Shown: positions 8,957-16,659, numbered from the stretch's first letter. The stretch: 20,369 bases of DNA from Fusobacterium sp. (GCF_019012925.1 NZ_JAGIRL010000009.1:1-20369), one strand, 5' to 3'. Translations and numbers: made by a program. Notes: generated by a model not told the origin, from the sequence alone.

Positions 8957-10660
8957 ATGAAGGAAAGAAATTTTATCAGTTTTAAAGAACAAATGAAAAA
9001 AATTTTGATTTTTTATTCACTCATTCCTATTATTTTTACAGCACTTATTGGTTATGGAATGATATATTACTTAAATTATCAGGCAATAAAGAGTAATAAC
9101 CAGAAAAATTTAGATTTTTTAGCACAGACAACAGACGAATTAATCTCTAAAACCTATACTGAAATTGAGAGATTGAGTTCAGATGAGAGTATAAAAAATG
9201 TTGTTCTTAATGGAAAAGTTGATGAGAAGACATATAGTATTTTCTATAAAAGTTTGTTGAATAGAGAGGTAAAAGGGAAGTTTGTACTATATGATGAGAA
9301 TATAAATATATTGATGACAAATGCAGAGTTTTTAGGAAAAAGTAATGGTTATATTTGGGGATTTTTTTATAGAATGTTATCCAATAAAAATAAGACGATA
9401 GATTTTGTAGGAAAGTTCTATTTTAGAGATGGACACTCAAGTAACTATTCAGTTGGTAAAGCAATAAAAATAGATGGCAGGGTTAGAGGTTATCTTGTAC
9501 ATCATATTTTAGATAGTAATTTCCAAGAAATAATGGGAAATTCTGAGAATTTTGGAGTTGTTATTACAGATAGGTATAATAATATTATAGCAACCAATAG
9601 TACAAATTTTGAAGATTCTTTGGATAAGTTAAAAAAAGAGTTTAGAATTGAAAAAAAACACTTAAAATATGGCAGTAAGAGATACTATATAAATAGAAAA
9701 AAGGTGTTTTATTCAAATGTAGAGATCTACTGTATCTCATCTGTTGATTATATATTCAATAATTTTAGTGAAAGCTTTCTTTATATAACGTTAGTCTTTA
9801 TATTTTTGATATTTTTTATGTCCAAAGTTGCTAAAAGAATAGCTTTGAATAAAACAAAAACAATTGAGGAGATAGTGAGAGCAATTAAAAATATTGAAAC
9901 TGGTGATTTAGATACAGAGATTGATATAAACTCTAACGATGAGTTTGAATTGATAGGGCGAACATACAATCAGATGCTCTTAAATATAAAAAAACTTATT
10001 GAGAAGAATAAAGAGGAGGCAAGACACAGTGTACTAGCTGAGATAAAACAGTTAGAGAGTCAATTTAATCCACACTTTCTTTTTAATACTTTAGAGATGT
10101 TGAGATATACCATTCATTTAGATAAAGTAAAAGCCAATAAAATAATACTTAATATGGCATCAATACTTAGATTTAGTATTGAAAATAAGAGTTCTGAAGT
10201 GACAATAGAGAGGGAGATTTTTTATATAAAAAACTATTTGGAACTTCAAAAATTGAGATTAGGAGAGAATTTTGAATATTTGATAGAGGGAGAAGAGGAA
10301 CTAAAAAATCATCTGACTCCTAAATTAATAGTTCAGCCAATTGTTGAAAATTCAATAAAATATGGATATACTCAAGATCGAGAATTCAAGATACATATAA
10401 GAATAAGAAAGGTAAATAGAGATATTAGAATAGAGATCTTTGATAATGGAAGTGGAATAAAAAGAGAAATTTTGAGAGAGTTGAGAAATAAGTTGTATCT
10501 AAATTCCTTAACAATGAAGGAGAATTTAGGTATATATAGCGTTCAAAGAAGAATAGAACTACTATATGGAGATACTTATGGTTTAAAAATAAGAAGTACT
10601 GTAGGAAAGGGAACATATATAAAGATAGAAATTCCCTTTAGAGATAGTGAGGTCAGATGA
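8957..10660 (+). CDS. Sensor histidine kinase, YesM/LytS-like (His_kinase family)
   Basis: Membrane sensor of 567 residues. Order: transmembrane helix 1 (about 15-40), an extracytoplasmic region of about 230 residues of Cache-like length, transmembrane helix 2 (about 273-292), a HAMP linker (about 292-350), the His_kinase motif QFNPHFLFNTLEML with phosphoacceptor His373, and an HATPase domain with N-box VENSIKYG (463-470) and DNGSGI (496-501). This is the YesM-type architecture commonly paired with AraC-type regulators beside transporters. It starts 43-52 bases after the permease gene, so its ligand is probably the transported solute or a related compound. ATG 8957 fits the Shine-Dalgarno AAAAGGA (spacing nine); an in-frame ATG at 8948 lies directly against it. 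The stop overlaps the regulator's ATG. Confidence 0.94.
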   Translation: MKERNFISFKEQMKKILIFYSLIPIIFTALIGYGMIYYLNYQAIKSNNQKNLDFLAQTTDELISKTYTEIERLSSDESIKNVVLNGKVDEKTYSIFYKSLLNREVKGKFVLYDENINILMTNAEFLGKSNGYIWGFFYRMLSNKNKTIDFVGKFYFRDGHSSNYSVGKAIKIDGRVRGYLVHHILDSNFQEIMGNSENFGVVITDRYNNIIATNSTNFEDSLDKLKKEFRIEKKHLKYGSKRYYINRKKVFYSNVEIYCISSVDYIFNNFSESFLYITLVFIFLIFFMSKVAKRIALNKTKTIEEIVRAIKNIETGDLDTEIDINSNDEFELIGRTYNQMLLNIKKLIEKNKEEARHSVLAEIKQLESQFNPHFLFNTLEMLRYTIHLDKVKANKIILNMASILRFSIENKSSEVTIEREIFYIKNYLELQKLRLGENFEYLIEGEEELKNHLTPKLIVQPIVENSIKYGYTQDREFKIHIRIRKVNRDIRIEIFDNGSGIKREILRELRNKLYLNSLTMKENLGIYSVQRRIELLYGDTYGLKIRSTVGKGTYIKIEIPFRDSEVR

Positions 10661-11445
10661 TTAAAGTATTGATTGTGGAAGATGAAGAGATTATAAGAAA
10701 GGGACTTATTGGAACAATTGATTGGGAATCAAAGGGTTGTATTATAATAGGAGAAGCTATAAATGGATTAGATGGTATGGAGAAAATAATTCAAAACTTT
10801 CCAGATTTAGTTATTACAGATATAAAAATGCCAAAGATGAGTGGTCTTGAGATGGTAAAGGAGTGTTACTTAAGAGGGATCCGTTTTGAAACTATTTTAC
10901 TTACAAGTTATGGTGAATTTGAGTATGCAAAAGAGGGGATAAATTTAGGAGTTATAGACTATATTTTAAAACCATTAGACGAGGAACTACTATATTCAGC
11001 TTTAGATAAGGTTAAACAAAGAGTTGAGGAGCAAAAAAATCTTAAAAAAATAACAGGTAATGAAGAGGAAAAAAATAGTTTTTTTGATATAGATTCTCAT
11101 ATTGAAAAGGCAAGAGCACAAAATAAGTATGTGTATAAAGCATTGAAAAATATCAAGGAGAATTATAGTAAAAAAATGAATATAGTTGATGTTTCAGAGG
11201 AGTTGGAGGTGAGTTCTGGTTATTTGAGTAGAAAATTTAAAGAGGAGTTAGATGAAACATTTTTGGAGATTGTGAATAAGTATAGGGTTGAAAAATCTAT
11301 AAAATTACTTTTAGAACAGGAGCTAAAAATGTATGAGATTTCAGATAGAGTAGGATTCACAGATTACAAGCATTTTTGTAATGTATTTAAAAAATATATG
11401 GGAGTAGCTCCAGGAGAGTTTATAAAAAATGAGGTGTCTAAATGA
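10657..11445 (+). CDS. Response regulator, YesN-like, REC plus AraC-type DNA-binding domain
   Basis: Transcriptional response regulator of 262 residues. The receiver domain (about 1-120) has the acidic pair VEDEE, phosphoacceptor Asp55 in ITDIKMPK, switch Thr83 in LLTSYGEFEYA and Lys105 in YILKPLDEE. The C-terminal AraC domain (about 155-258) has two helix-turn-helix segments: VSEELEVSSGYLSRKFKEEL and ISDRVGFTDYKHFCNVFKKY, followed by GVAPGEF. It overlaps the kinase gene by four bases (ATGA), the standard sign of a cognate pair. It probably activates the transporter operon in response to the sensed solute; no binding site could be assigned upstream of the operon. Confidence 0.95.
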   Translation: MIKVLIVEDEEIIRKGLIGTIDWESKGCIIIGEAINGLDGMEKIIQNFPDLVITDIKMPKMSGLEMVKECYLRGIRFETILLTSYGEFEYAKEGINLGVIDYILKPLDEELLYSALDKVKQRVEEQKNLKKITGNEEEKNSFFDIDSHIEKARAQNKYVYKALKNIKENYSKKMNIVDVSEELEVSSGYLSRKFKEELDETFLEIVNKYRVEKSIKLLLEQELKMYEISDRVGFTDYKHFCNVFKKYMGVAPGEFIKNEVSK

Positions 11446-12050
11446 TAAAAAATATTGTATTTGATTTAGGAAATGTGTTGATAGAGTATAATCCTCAAAA
11501 ATTTATTATTAGGAATGTGAAAGAGGAGAATTTTACTAAATTTAATGAAGTTGTTTTTAAAAGTAAAGAGTGGTTAGATCTAGATAGAGGAATACTAGAA
11601 TATAATAGAGCGGTGGAGATATTTTCAGAAAAACTTCCTGAAGAGAGGGAGAGTATAAAATATCTATTTGATAATAGTATACAAGATGTTTTGTTCCCTA
11701 TTGAGGAGAATTTAGAACTTTTAAGTAATTTAAAGAGAAAAGGTTATAAGTTGTATATACTTTCAAATTTTCATAGAGAAGCATATTTAGAGATAGCTAA
11801 AAAGTGCAATTTTGATAGATATTTTGACGGTGGAGTAATCTCTTATGATGTAAACTTGTTAAAACCTGAAGAGGAGATATATAGAACTCTTTTGAAAAAA
11901 TATGATTTGTTAGAGAAAGAAACTTTATTTATAGATGATACCTTGAACAATGTTGAAAAAGCTAGTGAATTGGGAATAGAGACGATACACTTAACTGAAA
12001 AATCCAAACTGAAAGAGGAGTTAGAAAGAGTTTTAAAGATGAAAATTTAG
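11442..12050 (+). CDS. HAD-family phosphatase (YihX-like)
   Basis: Haloacid dehalogenase-type phosphohydrolase, 202 residues. Motif I is FDLGNVLIEYN with nucleophile Asp8 (the DxGNV form typical of the YihX/epoxide hydrolase N-domain group), motif II is SNF (108-110), motif III has Lys141 in LLKPEE, and motif IV is FIDDTLNN (Asp165-Asp166). A helical cap lies between motifs I and II (about 16-90). E. coli YihX removes phosphate from alpha-glucose 1-phosphate, so a sugar phosphate is a reasonable but unproven substrate. It overlaps the response regulator gene by four bases and is the last gene of the transporter operon, which supports a role in metabolising the imported solute. Confidence 0.9.
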   Translation: MIKNIVFDLGNVLIEYNPQKFIIRNVKEENFTKFNEVVFKSKEWLDLDRGILEYNRAVEIFSEKLPEERESIKYLFDNSIQDVLFPIEENLELLSNLKRKGYKLYILSNFHREAYLEIAKKCNFDRYFDGGVISYDVNLLKPEEEIYRTLLKKYDLLEKETLFIDDTLNNVEKASELGIETIHLTEKSKLKEELERVLKMKI

Positions 12051-12060
12051 CTGAAAAATA

Positions 12061-12106
12061 AGAAAACTTAAGAATTGTTATGACTCTACAATTCTTACAG
12101 TTTTCT
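12061..12106. terminator. Long hairpin, bidirectional terminator between convergent genes
   Basis: Inner perfect stem TAAGAATTGT (12069-12078) with ACAATTCTTA (12088-12097), nine-base loop. It is extended by AGAAAACT (12061-12068) with AGTTTTCT (12099-12106) after one bulged C, making an 18-bp stem. On the minus strand it is followed by TATTTTTC, a good U-tract for the IclR gene. On the plus strand the distal arm itself contains UUUUCU. Its position between the HAD and IclR stop codons fits a shared terminator. Confidence 0.75.
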
Positions 12107-12126
12107 CAAGATTTTAAGCCTAGATA

Positions 12127-12894
12127 TTATAATATATGATTTATATTTAGATTGCTTAATTCATGGGAGATCATTTTTGAGTGTAGTTTTAAAAGGGAGA
12201 TAATGTCATTAATATGCTCCTCAGTTGCCCTAACCACAGGAAAACTAACTCCAAGAGCCGCTTGAATACTGTTGTTTATTCTTATGGGAACAGCTATACA
12301 ACAAGCATCAGTAGTTATCTCTTGTTTCTCATACGCATAATCCTCTTCTCTACATCTATTTACTAGATCGACAATATCATCAAGATTATTGATGGTATAT
12401 TCTGTAAATTTATCTAATTCTTCAGAATAAAGCTCTCTAATATCTTCCTCTGAATATTCAAATAATAAAGCTCTTCCAAGTCCAGTGCAATAAAGAGGTA
12501 AATTTCTACCAATAGAAGATAGTAGTTTGATAGGTTGACGACTTTCAACTTTAGTGAGATATAGAACTTCATTTCTATGGTTAATTCCCAATTGGCAAGT
12601 TTCATTACACTCATTTACAATACTTCTCATATGAGATTTTACAATATCCAATCCATTGATACTATTTAGGTATGATTGTCCAATTTGAAAAGTTTCAAGA
12701 CCTACAGCATAGGTTTGAGTAGCTATATCAAAATTCAAAAGTTCTGATTCAACTAGTGTTTTTAGAATTGGTGATAGTGTACTTTTGGGTATATTCAATT
12801 GTTTTGATATATTTGAAAGAGTTAGTTTATTTGGATTTTTTGAAACAACATTCAATATATTTATAACTCTCTCTGTTGGTTTATGTGAGCTCAT
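12127..12894 (-). CDS. IclR-family transcriptional regulator (KdgR-like)
   Basis: DNA-binding regulator of 255 residues. The N-terminal winged helix-turn-helix (about 8-65) includes LSNISKQLNIPKSTLSPILKTLVESELL. The C-terminal IclR effector domain (about 75-250) contains YCTGLGRALLFEYSEED and CCIAVPIRINNSIQAALGVSFPV, both typical of the family. ATG 12892-12894 has AGGAAG about ten bases upstream. It is transcribed away from kduI-kduD. Family members KdgR and KdgR-like proteins control pectin and uronate catabolism and respond to 2-keto-3-deoxygluconate or related intermediates, so the divergent kdu genes are the likely target. Effector and sign of control are inferred. Confidence 0.93.
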   Translation of the reverse strand: MSSHKPTERVINILNVVSKNPNKLTLSNISKQLNIPKSTLSPILKTLVESELLNFDIATQTYAVGLETFQIGQSYLNSINGLDIVKSHMRSIVNECNETCQLGINHRNEVLYLTKVESRQPIKLLSSIGRNLPLYCTGLGRALLFEYSEEDIRELYSEELDKFTEYTINNLDDIVDLVNRCREEDYAYEKQEITTDACCIAVPIRINNSIQAALGVSFPVVRATEEHINDIISLLKLHSKMISHELSNLNINHIL

Positions 12895-13019
12895 AATTTA
12901 TTACTTCCTTTTTTATTTCTTTACATATTCTATGTTTATGATAACAAAAATTTTTCAAAAAATCAAACTTTATAAACTTGTTTCAATAATTTCAAAAAAA
13001 TAAAATTTTGCTTTACTTA

Positions 13020-13048
13020 TTGAAAAAAATGTGATATCTTTTTATTAA
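13020..13048 (+). promoter_or_regulatory. Predicted promoter of kduI-kduD
   Basis: TTGAAA at 13020-13025, a 17-base spacer and TATTAA at 13043-13048. The predicted transcription start is near 13055, giving a leader of about 65 bases. A small inverted repeat ATCTT/AAGAT (13036-13051) overlaps the -10 region. The rest of the 226-base IclR-kduI gap is A/T-rich; the IclR promoter could not be placed with confidence. Confidence 0.6.
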
Positions 13049-13058
13049 GATGTACTAA

Positions 13059-13084
13059 AATACGAACTAGAACGTAAATACGAA
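13059..13084 (+). promoter_or_regulatory. Candidate operator just downstream of the kduI start site
   Basis: AATACGAA occurs twice, at 13059-13066 and 13077-13084, exactly 18 bases apart. The first copy begins an interrupted palindrome, TACGAACTAGAACGTA (13061-13076), symmetric at TACG, CTAG and CGTA. It is the only G/C-containing repeat structure in this A/T-rich gap and lies over the predicted start site, a good place for repression by the divergent IclR protein. No experimental match is known to me. Confidence 0.45.
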
Positions 13085-13120
13085 TAAATATAAATTTAAA
13101 TGAAAAGGAGAGATGAAACA

Positions 13121-13951
13121 ATGGAAATACGTTATGCTTCAAATAATAAAGATGCAAAAGCATATGATACAAATAGACTAAGAGAGGAATATTTAATTCA
13201 AGATTTATTTTTAGCAGATAAAATAAAATTAGTTTATTCTCACTTTGATAGAATAATTGTTGGAGGAGCTTGTCCAGCACAGGAAACTTTAAAATTAGAG
13301 GGAAGTAAAGAGTTAGGAAGTAACTTTTTCTTAGAGAGAAGAGAGTTAGGAATAATAAACGTTGGAGGAGCAGGAGTAATATCTCTAGACGGAACTGAAT
13401 ATGAGTTAGGATTCAAAGATGCTATCTATGTTGGAATGGGAGTAAAAGAGGTATTATTTAAAGCAGTAGATCCTCAAAATCCACCTAAATTCTATATGAA
13501 CTCAGCTCCAGCTCACAAAGCATATCCTACAAAGAAAATAGGATTAGTTGATGCTAAAAAAGTTCACTTAGGAAGCATTGAAACATCAAACAAAAGAACA
13601 ATTAACCAATATATTCACCCAGATGTACTAGATACTTGTCAATTAGTAATGGGAATGACAGCATTAGAAGATGGATCAGTATGGAACAGTATGCCTTGCC
13701 ATACACATGACAGAAGAATGGAAGTTTACTTCTATTTTGATATGGAAAAAGATACAAGAGTATTCCATTTAATGGGAGAGCCTACTGAGACTAGACACAT
13801 AGTTATGAAAAATGATGAGGCTGTAATCTCTCCATCTTGGTCAATTCATAGTGGTGTAGGAACAGGTGGATATACATTCATATGGGGAATGGTTGGAGAA
13901 AACCAAACATTTACTGATATGGACCATGTAGCAATGGAAGATTTAAGATAG
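13121..13951 (+). CDS. kduI: 5-dehydro-4-deoxy-D-glucuronate isomerase (DKI isomerase)
   Basis: Isomerises 5-keto-4-deoxyuronate, released from unsaturated uronides, to 3-deoxy-D-glycero-2,5-hexodiulosonate, the substrate of KduD; cytoplasmic. 276 residues, almost the same length as E. coli KduI (278). Long stretches match the family: [60 protein letters not shown] and [10 protein letters not shown]. The zinc ligands are all present: His194 and His196 in [16 protein letters not shown], Glu201, and His243 in SIHSG, each offset by two from the E. coli numbering. The ATG at 13121 is preferred over an in-frame ATG at 13100, because AAAAGGAGA, the ribosome binding site, lies between them. Cotranscribed with kduD. 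Confidence 0.97.
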   Translation: MEIRYASNNKDAKAYDTNRLREEYLIQDLFLADKIKLVYSHFDRIIVGGACPAQETLKLEGSKELGSNFFLERRELGIINVGGAGVISLDGTEYELGFKDAIYVGMGVKEVLFKAVDPQNPPKFYMNSAPAHKAYPTKKIGLVDAKKVHLGSIETSNKRTINQYIHPDVLDTCQLVMGMTALEDGSVWNSMPCHTHDRRMEVYFYFDMEKDTRVFHLMGEPTETRHIVMKNDEAVISPSWSIHSGVGTGGYTFIWGMVGENQTFTDMDHVAMEDLR

Positions 13952-13980
13952 TCGATTAATATTTTTGGAGGTAATAGATA

Positions 13981-14754
13981 ATGTTAGATAATTTTTCAAT
14001 GGATTTTTTCTCATTAAAAGATAAAGTTGCAATTGTAACTGGAGGAAATACAGGGTTAGGACAAGCTTATGTTGTAGCTCTTGCAAAAGCTGGTGCAGAT
14101 TTATTAGTTGTAACTTATGATACAGATTGGCAAGAAACAAGAGAGTTAGTTGAAAAAGAGGGAAGAAAAGTTCACTTTGTTCAGGCTAACTTAACATTAA
14201 AAGATGATATTAAGAAAGTAGTAGCTGAGTGTTTATCTGTTTATGGAAAAATAGATATATTAGTAAACAACGCAGGAACTATTAGAAGAGCTCCATTACT
14301 TGAGTACAAGGAAGAGGATTGGGATGCTGTTATGGCAATAAATATTGATGCTGTATACCACCTAAGCCAAGAAGTTGCAAAAGTTATGGTACCACAAGGA
14401 TCAGGAAAAATAATCAATATAGCTTCAATGTTATCATTCCAAGGTGGAAAATTTGTACCACCATACACAGCTAGTAAACACGCTGTAGCAGGAATTACAA
14501 AAGCTTTTGCTAATGAGTTAGCATGTAAAAATATCCAAATAAATGCAATAGCTCCAGGATATATAAAAACAGCTAACACAGCTCCAATTAGAGCTGACAA
14601 AGAGAGAAATGCTGAGATATTAGGAAGAATTCCTGCAAATAGATGGGCAGATCCATTTGATTTAATGGGAACAGTAGTATTCTTAGCAAGCCGTGCTTCA
14701 GACTATGTAAATGGACATATATTAGCTGTTGACGGTGGTTGGTTAGTAAGATAA
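13981..14754 (+). CDS. kduD: 2-dehydro-3-deoxy-D-gluconate 5-dehydrogenase
   Basis: Short-chain dehydrogenase that reduces the KduI product to 2-keto-3-deoxygluconate using NAD(P)H. 257 residues, one Rossmann domain. Visible motifs: cofactor-binding TGGNTGLG (20-27), NNAG (96-99), and catalytic Ser149 in IINIASMLSFQGG with Tyr162 and Lys166 in YTASK; the C-terminal DYVNGHILAVDGGWLVR matches E. coli KduD closely. ATG 13981 has TGGAGGT nine bases upstream; another in-frame ATG at 13999 lacks a site. It begins 29 bases after kduI and ends before a strong terminator, so the two form a two-gene operon. Typical SDR N-terminal aspartate-based specificity was not resolved. Confidence 0.96.
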   Translation: MLDNFSMDFFSLKDKVAIVTGGNTGLGQAYVVALAKAGADLLVVTYDTDWQETRELVEKEGRKVHFVQANLTLKDDIKKVVAECLSVYGKIDILVNNAGTIRRAPLLEYKEEDWDAVMAINIDAVYHLSQEVAKVMVPQGSGKIINIASMLSFQGGKFVPPYTASKHAVAGITKAFANELACKNIQINAIAPGYIKTANTAPIRADKERNAEILGRIPANRWADPFDLMGTVVFLASRASDYVNGHILAVDGGWLVR

Positions 14755-14785
14755 TTTATAATCTAATTAAATAATCCCTTTTATG

Positions 14786-14832
14786 CTACACCCTAAAACT
14801 CAGTATTTGAGAGAGGGTGTAGTTTTTATATT
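14786..14832 (+). terminator. Rho-independent terminator of kduI-kduD
   Basis: Stem CTACACCCT (14786-14794) with AGGGTGTAG (14814-14822), nine perfect base pairs. The loop can form a further CTCA/TGAG helix. It is followed at once by TTTTTATATTT. A standard intrinsic terminator placed 31 bases after the kduD stop. Confidence 0.92.
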
Positions 14833-14859
14833 TAGGTTAAAAATTAATTATTAAACAAC

Positions 14860-14888
14860 TTGCAAACAACGTGTTAACGTGTTAAAAT
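14860..14888 (+). promoter_or_regulatory. Promoter of the discoidin-like gene and GntR gene
   Basis: TTGCAA (14860-14865), 17-base spacer, TAAAAT (14883-14888), each close to consensus. The predicted start near 14895 gives a leader of about 30 bases. The 16-bp element at 14868-14883 fills nearly the whole spacer and touches the first base of the -10. Confidence 0.7.
14868..14883 (+). promoter_or_regulatory. Predicted GntR operator, copy 1
   Basis: AACGTGTTAACGTGTT, two tandem copies of AACGTGTT, lying between the -35 and -10 of the promoter. The symmetric centre GTTAAC, flanked by AC and GT, also gives partial dyad symmetry. The right half, TTAACGTGTT, reappears exactly at 16674-16683. Occupancy here would block RNA polymerase. 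Assignment to the GntR protein encoded between the two copies is an inference. Confidence 0.65.
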
Positions 14889-14926
14889 TAAGATGATAAG
14901 ATTAATAAAAACAAGGGGGACAATGT

Positions 14927-15763
14927 ATGGCAATAACAATTTCTTTACATAATAAAAATGGAAATATACGTAATGGACAAAATAAACCAGGAAAAGCTCC
15001 AACTATTATGGCAAAAACAGATGAGGCTATAACTTATCTTTCAACACAAGATTTGATATATGAAGAGGGAGATTATTTTAAAATAGTAGTTGATGAACCT
15101 AATCAATATCTAATGGTTCGTTTAGATGAGAGCTTAAATGAAGATTTAATCTATTTGAAAGGGACAGAATGGATATATACAGTTCCAATAGCTGAAAATC
15201 GTGTAAAAGCTAGAGTTGACACAGCATTTACAGGAAAAAGACACTATATTAGTGTAAGATATGCTGAGGATTTCGAGATAAGTCAATATAGAAACTTAGC
15301 AAGAAATACACACGCTTTAAATGAGTACAACGGTGCTTATCCATATGCCTTTGCAAATGTAGAAACAAGAAATGAAGCTACATTTTTTGCTTGTAATGCA
15401 ATAGATGGAGTATATGCAAATAATAGTCACGGATCATATCCATATGCATCTTGGGGTATAAATCAACAGCTAGATGCTGCTTTAACATTGGATTTTGGAC
15501 GTGAAGTAGAGATAGATAGAGTAGATATAACAATAAGATGTGATTTTCCACATGATAGTTATTGGACACAGGCTACTTTAGAATTTTCTGATGGAAGTAA
15601 AGAGGTTATAAGTTTAAATAAAATTCATACACCTCAAAAATTCAGATTTGAAAAGAAATTAATAACTTGGGTAAGATTCCAAGAGTTGATTCAAGATACA
15701 GATCCTTCTCCATTTCCAGCACTTACACAGTTAGATGTATATGGAAAAAATAATTTAAAGTAG
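14927..15763 (+). CDS. Signal-less discoidin-like (F5/8 type C) carbohydrate-binding protein
   Basis: 278 residues; specific function unknown. The C-terminal half (about 125-275) resembles an F5/8 type C/galactose-binding-like jelly roll: ACNAIDGVYANNSHGSYPYA, ALTLDFGREVEIDRVDI, RCDFPHDSYWTQATLEFSDG, then FRFEKKLITWVRFQEL. The N-terminal 120 residues are beta-rich with no motif I recognise. Neither a signal peptide nor a transmembrane segment is present, so the protein should be cytoplasmic, unusual for this fold, which mostly sits in secreted glycoside hydrolases and lyases. The start ATG 14927 follows AAGGGGGA. It is the first gene before the GntR regulator and shares its putative operator with the GH88-PTS operon. 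It may bind or modify an uronyl oligosaccharide, but that is inference. Confidence 0.75.
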   Translation: MAITISLHNKNGNIRNGQNKPGKAPTIMAKTDEAITYLSTQDLIYEEGDYFKIVVDEPNQYLMVRLDESLNEDLIYLKGTEWIYTVPIAENRVKARVDTAFTGKRHYISVRYAEDFEISQYRNLARNTHALNEYNGAYPYAFANVETRNEATFFACNAIDGVYANNSHGSYPYASWGINQQLDAALTLDFGREVEIDRVDITIRCDFPHDSYWTQATLEFSDGSKEVISLNKIHTPQKFRFEKKLITWVRFQELIQDTDPSPFPALTQLDVYGKNNLK

Positions 15764-15823
15764 TTTTAAATTATAAAAAAGTATTATATAATAACTTTAG
15801 AAGAATTGAGTAGGAGGAGGTAT

Positions 15824-16561
15824 ATGCTACCTAAGTATGAGATCATAAAAAGAGAGATTATAAAAAAAATAGATGAGGGGATATTTAAGGCTGGAGAAAA
15901 GATTTACTCAGAGAGTGAGTTAAAAGAAAAGTATTCAGTTAGTAATACTACAGTTGTAAAAGCTTTAAATGATTTAGTTAATGAGGGAATATTAATAAGA
16001 AGACAGGGTAAGGGAACGTATGTAAGAAGACATCTTTTACATAAAAAAGTACTATTTAGCGAACTTACTCCAAAAGATAAAGTATCACAGATAGTTGCTG
16101 AAAAGACAGTAACAAAAATTTCTTCTCCTTATACTGATAAAGAGATAAGTGTGAAATTAGGAAGTAGAACAGGAAAAGAAAAAATTATTCATATTAGACA
16201 GATAGCTTATGTAAATGAAATTATTTGGAAAGTTCAAGATAGATATATATTTAGCAATAAGTTATCTGCTGATGTAATAAAGAGATTAAATAAAGGTGCA
16301 AGTTTATCAAAAGAGTTAAATATAACTGAACACACTGTGAATTTTCCTATTAAGATGAAAATTAGATATGTAACTTTAGATAGAAGTTCAGATATTTTTA
16401 AAATAATGGTTGAAGGAAATGATGAGCTAGAAAAGAGAGAGGATATATCTCTTATTTGCCTAGAAAAAATAACTTATAACTCAGATGAAGAGCCTATAGT
16501 TTATATGCAAAGTTATATTCATCCTAACTATTATGAGATAGAGATAGCTTCAGAATACTAA
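15824..16561 (+). CDS. GntR-family transcriptional regulator, HutC subfamily
   Basis: DNA-binding regulator of 245 residues. The N-terminal winged helix (about 3-68) has the GntR signature: YEIIKREIIKKIDEGIF, then SESELKEKYSVSNTTVVKAL and RRQGKGTYVRR. The C-terminal UTRA effector domain (about 85-240) includes IHIRQIAYVNEIIWKVQDRYI, typical of regulators that bind sugars or sugar phosphates. ATG 15824 is preferred, with AGGAGGAGG directly upstream; an in-frame TTG at 15806 lies before that site. The 60-base gap before it contains a palindrome TATTATATAATA (15782-15793) that could act as a -10, but the -35 is poor. Probable repressor of the discoidin-like gene, itself and the GH88-PTS operon. 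Confidence 0.92.
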   Translation: MLPKYEIIKREIIKKIDEGIFKAGEKIYSESELKEKYSVSNTTVVKALNDLVNEGILIRRQGKGTYVRRHLLHKKVLFSELTPKDKVSQIVAEKTVTKISSPYTDKEISVKLGSRTGKEKIIHIRQIAYVNEIIWKVQDRYIFSNKLSADVIKRLNKGASLSKELNITEHTVNFPIKMKIRYVTLDRSSDIFKIMVEGNDELEKREDISLICLEKITYNSDEEPIVYMQSYIHPNYYEIEIASEY

Positions 16562-16582
16562 AATATCGATGTTTTAAATTTG

Positions 16583-16616
16583 AAAAAACAGTTCTAAAAT
16601 GGACTGTTTTTTTTAT
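16583..16616 (+). terminator. Rho-independent terminator after the GntR gene
   Basis: AAAAAACAGTTC (16583-16594) pairs with GGACTGTTTTTT (16601-16612), one G-T pair included, around loop TAAAAT. It is followed by further T residues (TTTTATTTTT). It ends the discoidin-GntR transcript; the poly-A arm would also give some function in the other direction. Confidence 0.88.
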
Positions 16617-16630
16617 TTTTCAAAAAAATA

Positions 16631-16659
16631 TTGACATTAAAATGAAATTGTTATAATAT
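16631..16659 (+). promoter_or_regulatory. Promoter of the GH88-PTS operon
   Basis: TTGACA (16631-16636) is a perfect -35. The -10 is either TATAAT at 16652-16657 (perfect, but 15-base spacer) or the overlapping TAATAT at 16654-16659 (17-base spacer). The start is expected at about 16664-16668, where the operator-like element begins. Confidence 0.8.

Noticed and set aside
12971..12985. TATAAACTTGTTTCA as an enterobacterial-type KdgR box.
   Set aside because: Only the GTTTCA half matches well, the spacing differs, and A/T-rich DNA gives such matches by chance.
13071..13084. A third copy of the GntR element in the kduI leader (AACGTAAATACGAA).
   Set aside because: It shares only AACGT and lacks the TTAACGTGTT core, so I did not include kduI in the GntR regulon.
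13100..13120. KduI starting seven codons earlier at ATG 13100.
   Set aside because: The extra codons are the ribosome binding site AAAAGGAGA itself; starting at 13121 aligns with E. coli KduI.
14241..14600. Open frame of 119 codons on the minus strand inside kduD.
   Set aside because: It is antisense to a clearly coding, conserved gene, has no recognisable motif, and is explained by the codon pattern of kduD.
15782..15793. TATTATATAATA palindrome as an operator or separate promoter for the GntR gene.
   Set aside because: It contains TATAAT but has only a poor -35, and a pure A/T palindrome of this length is likely by chance here.
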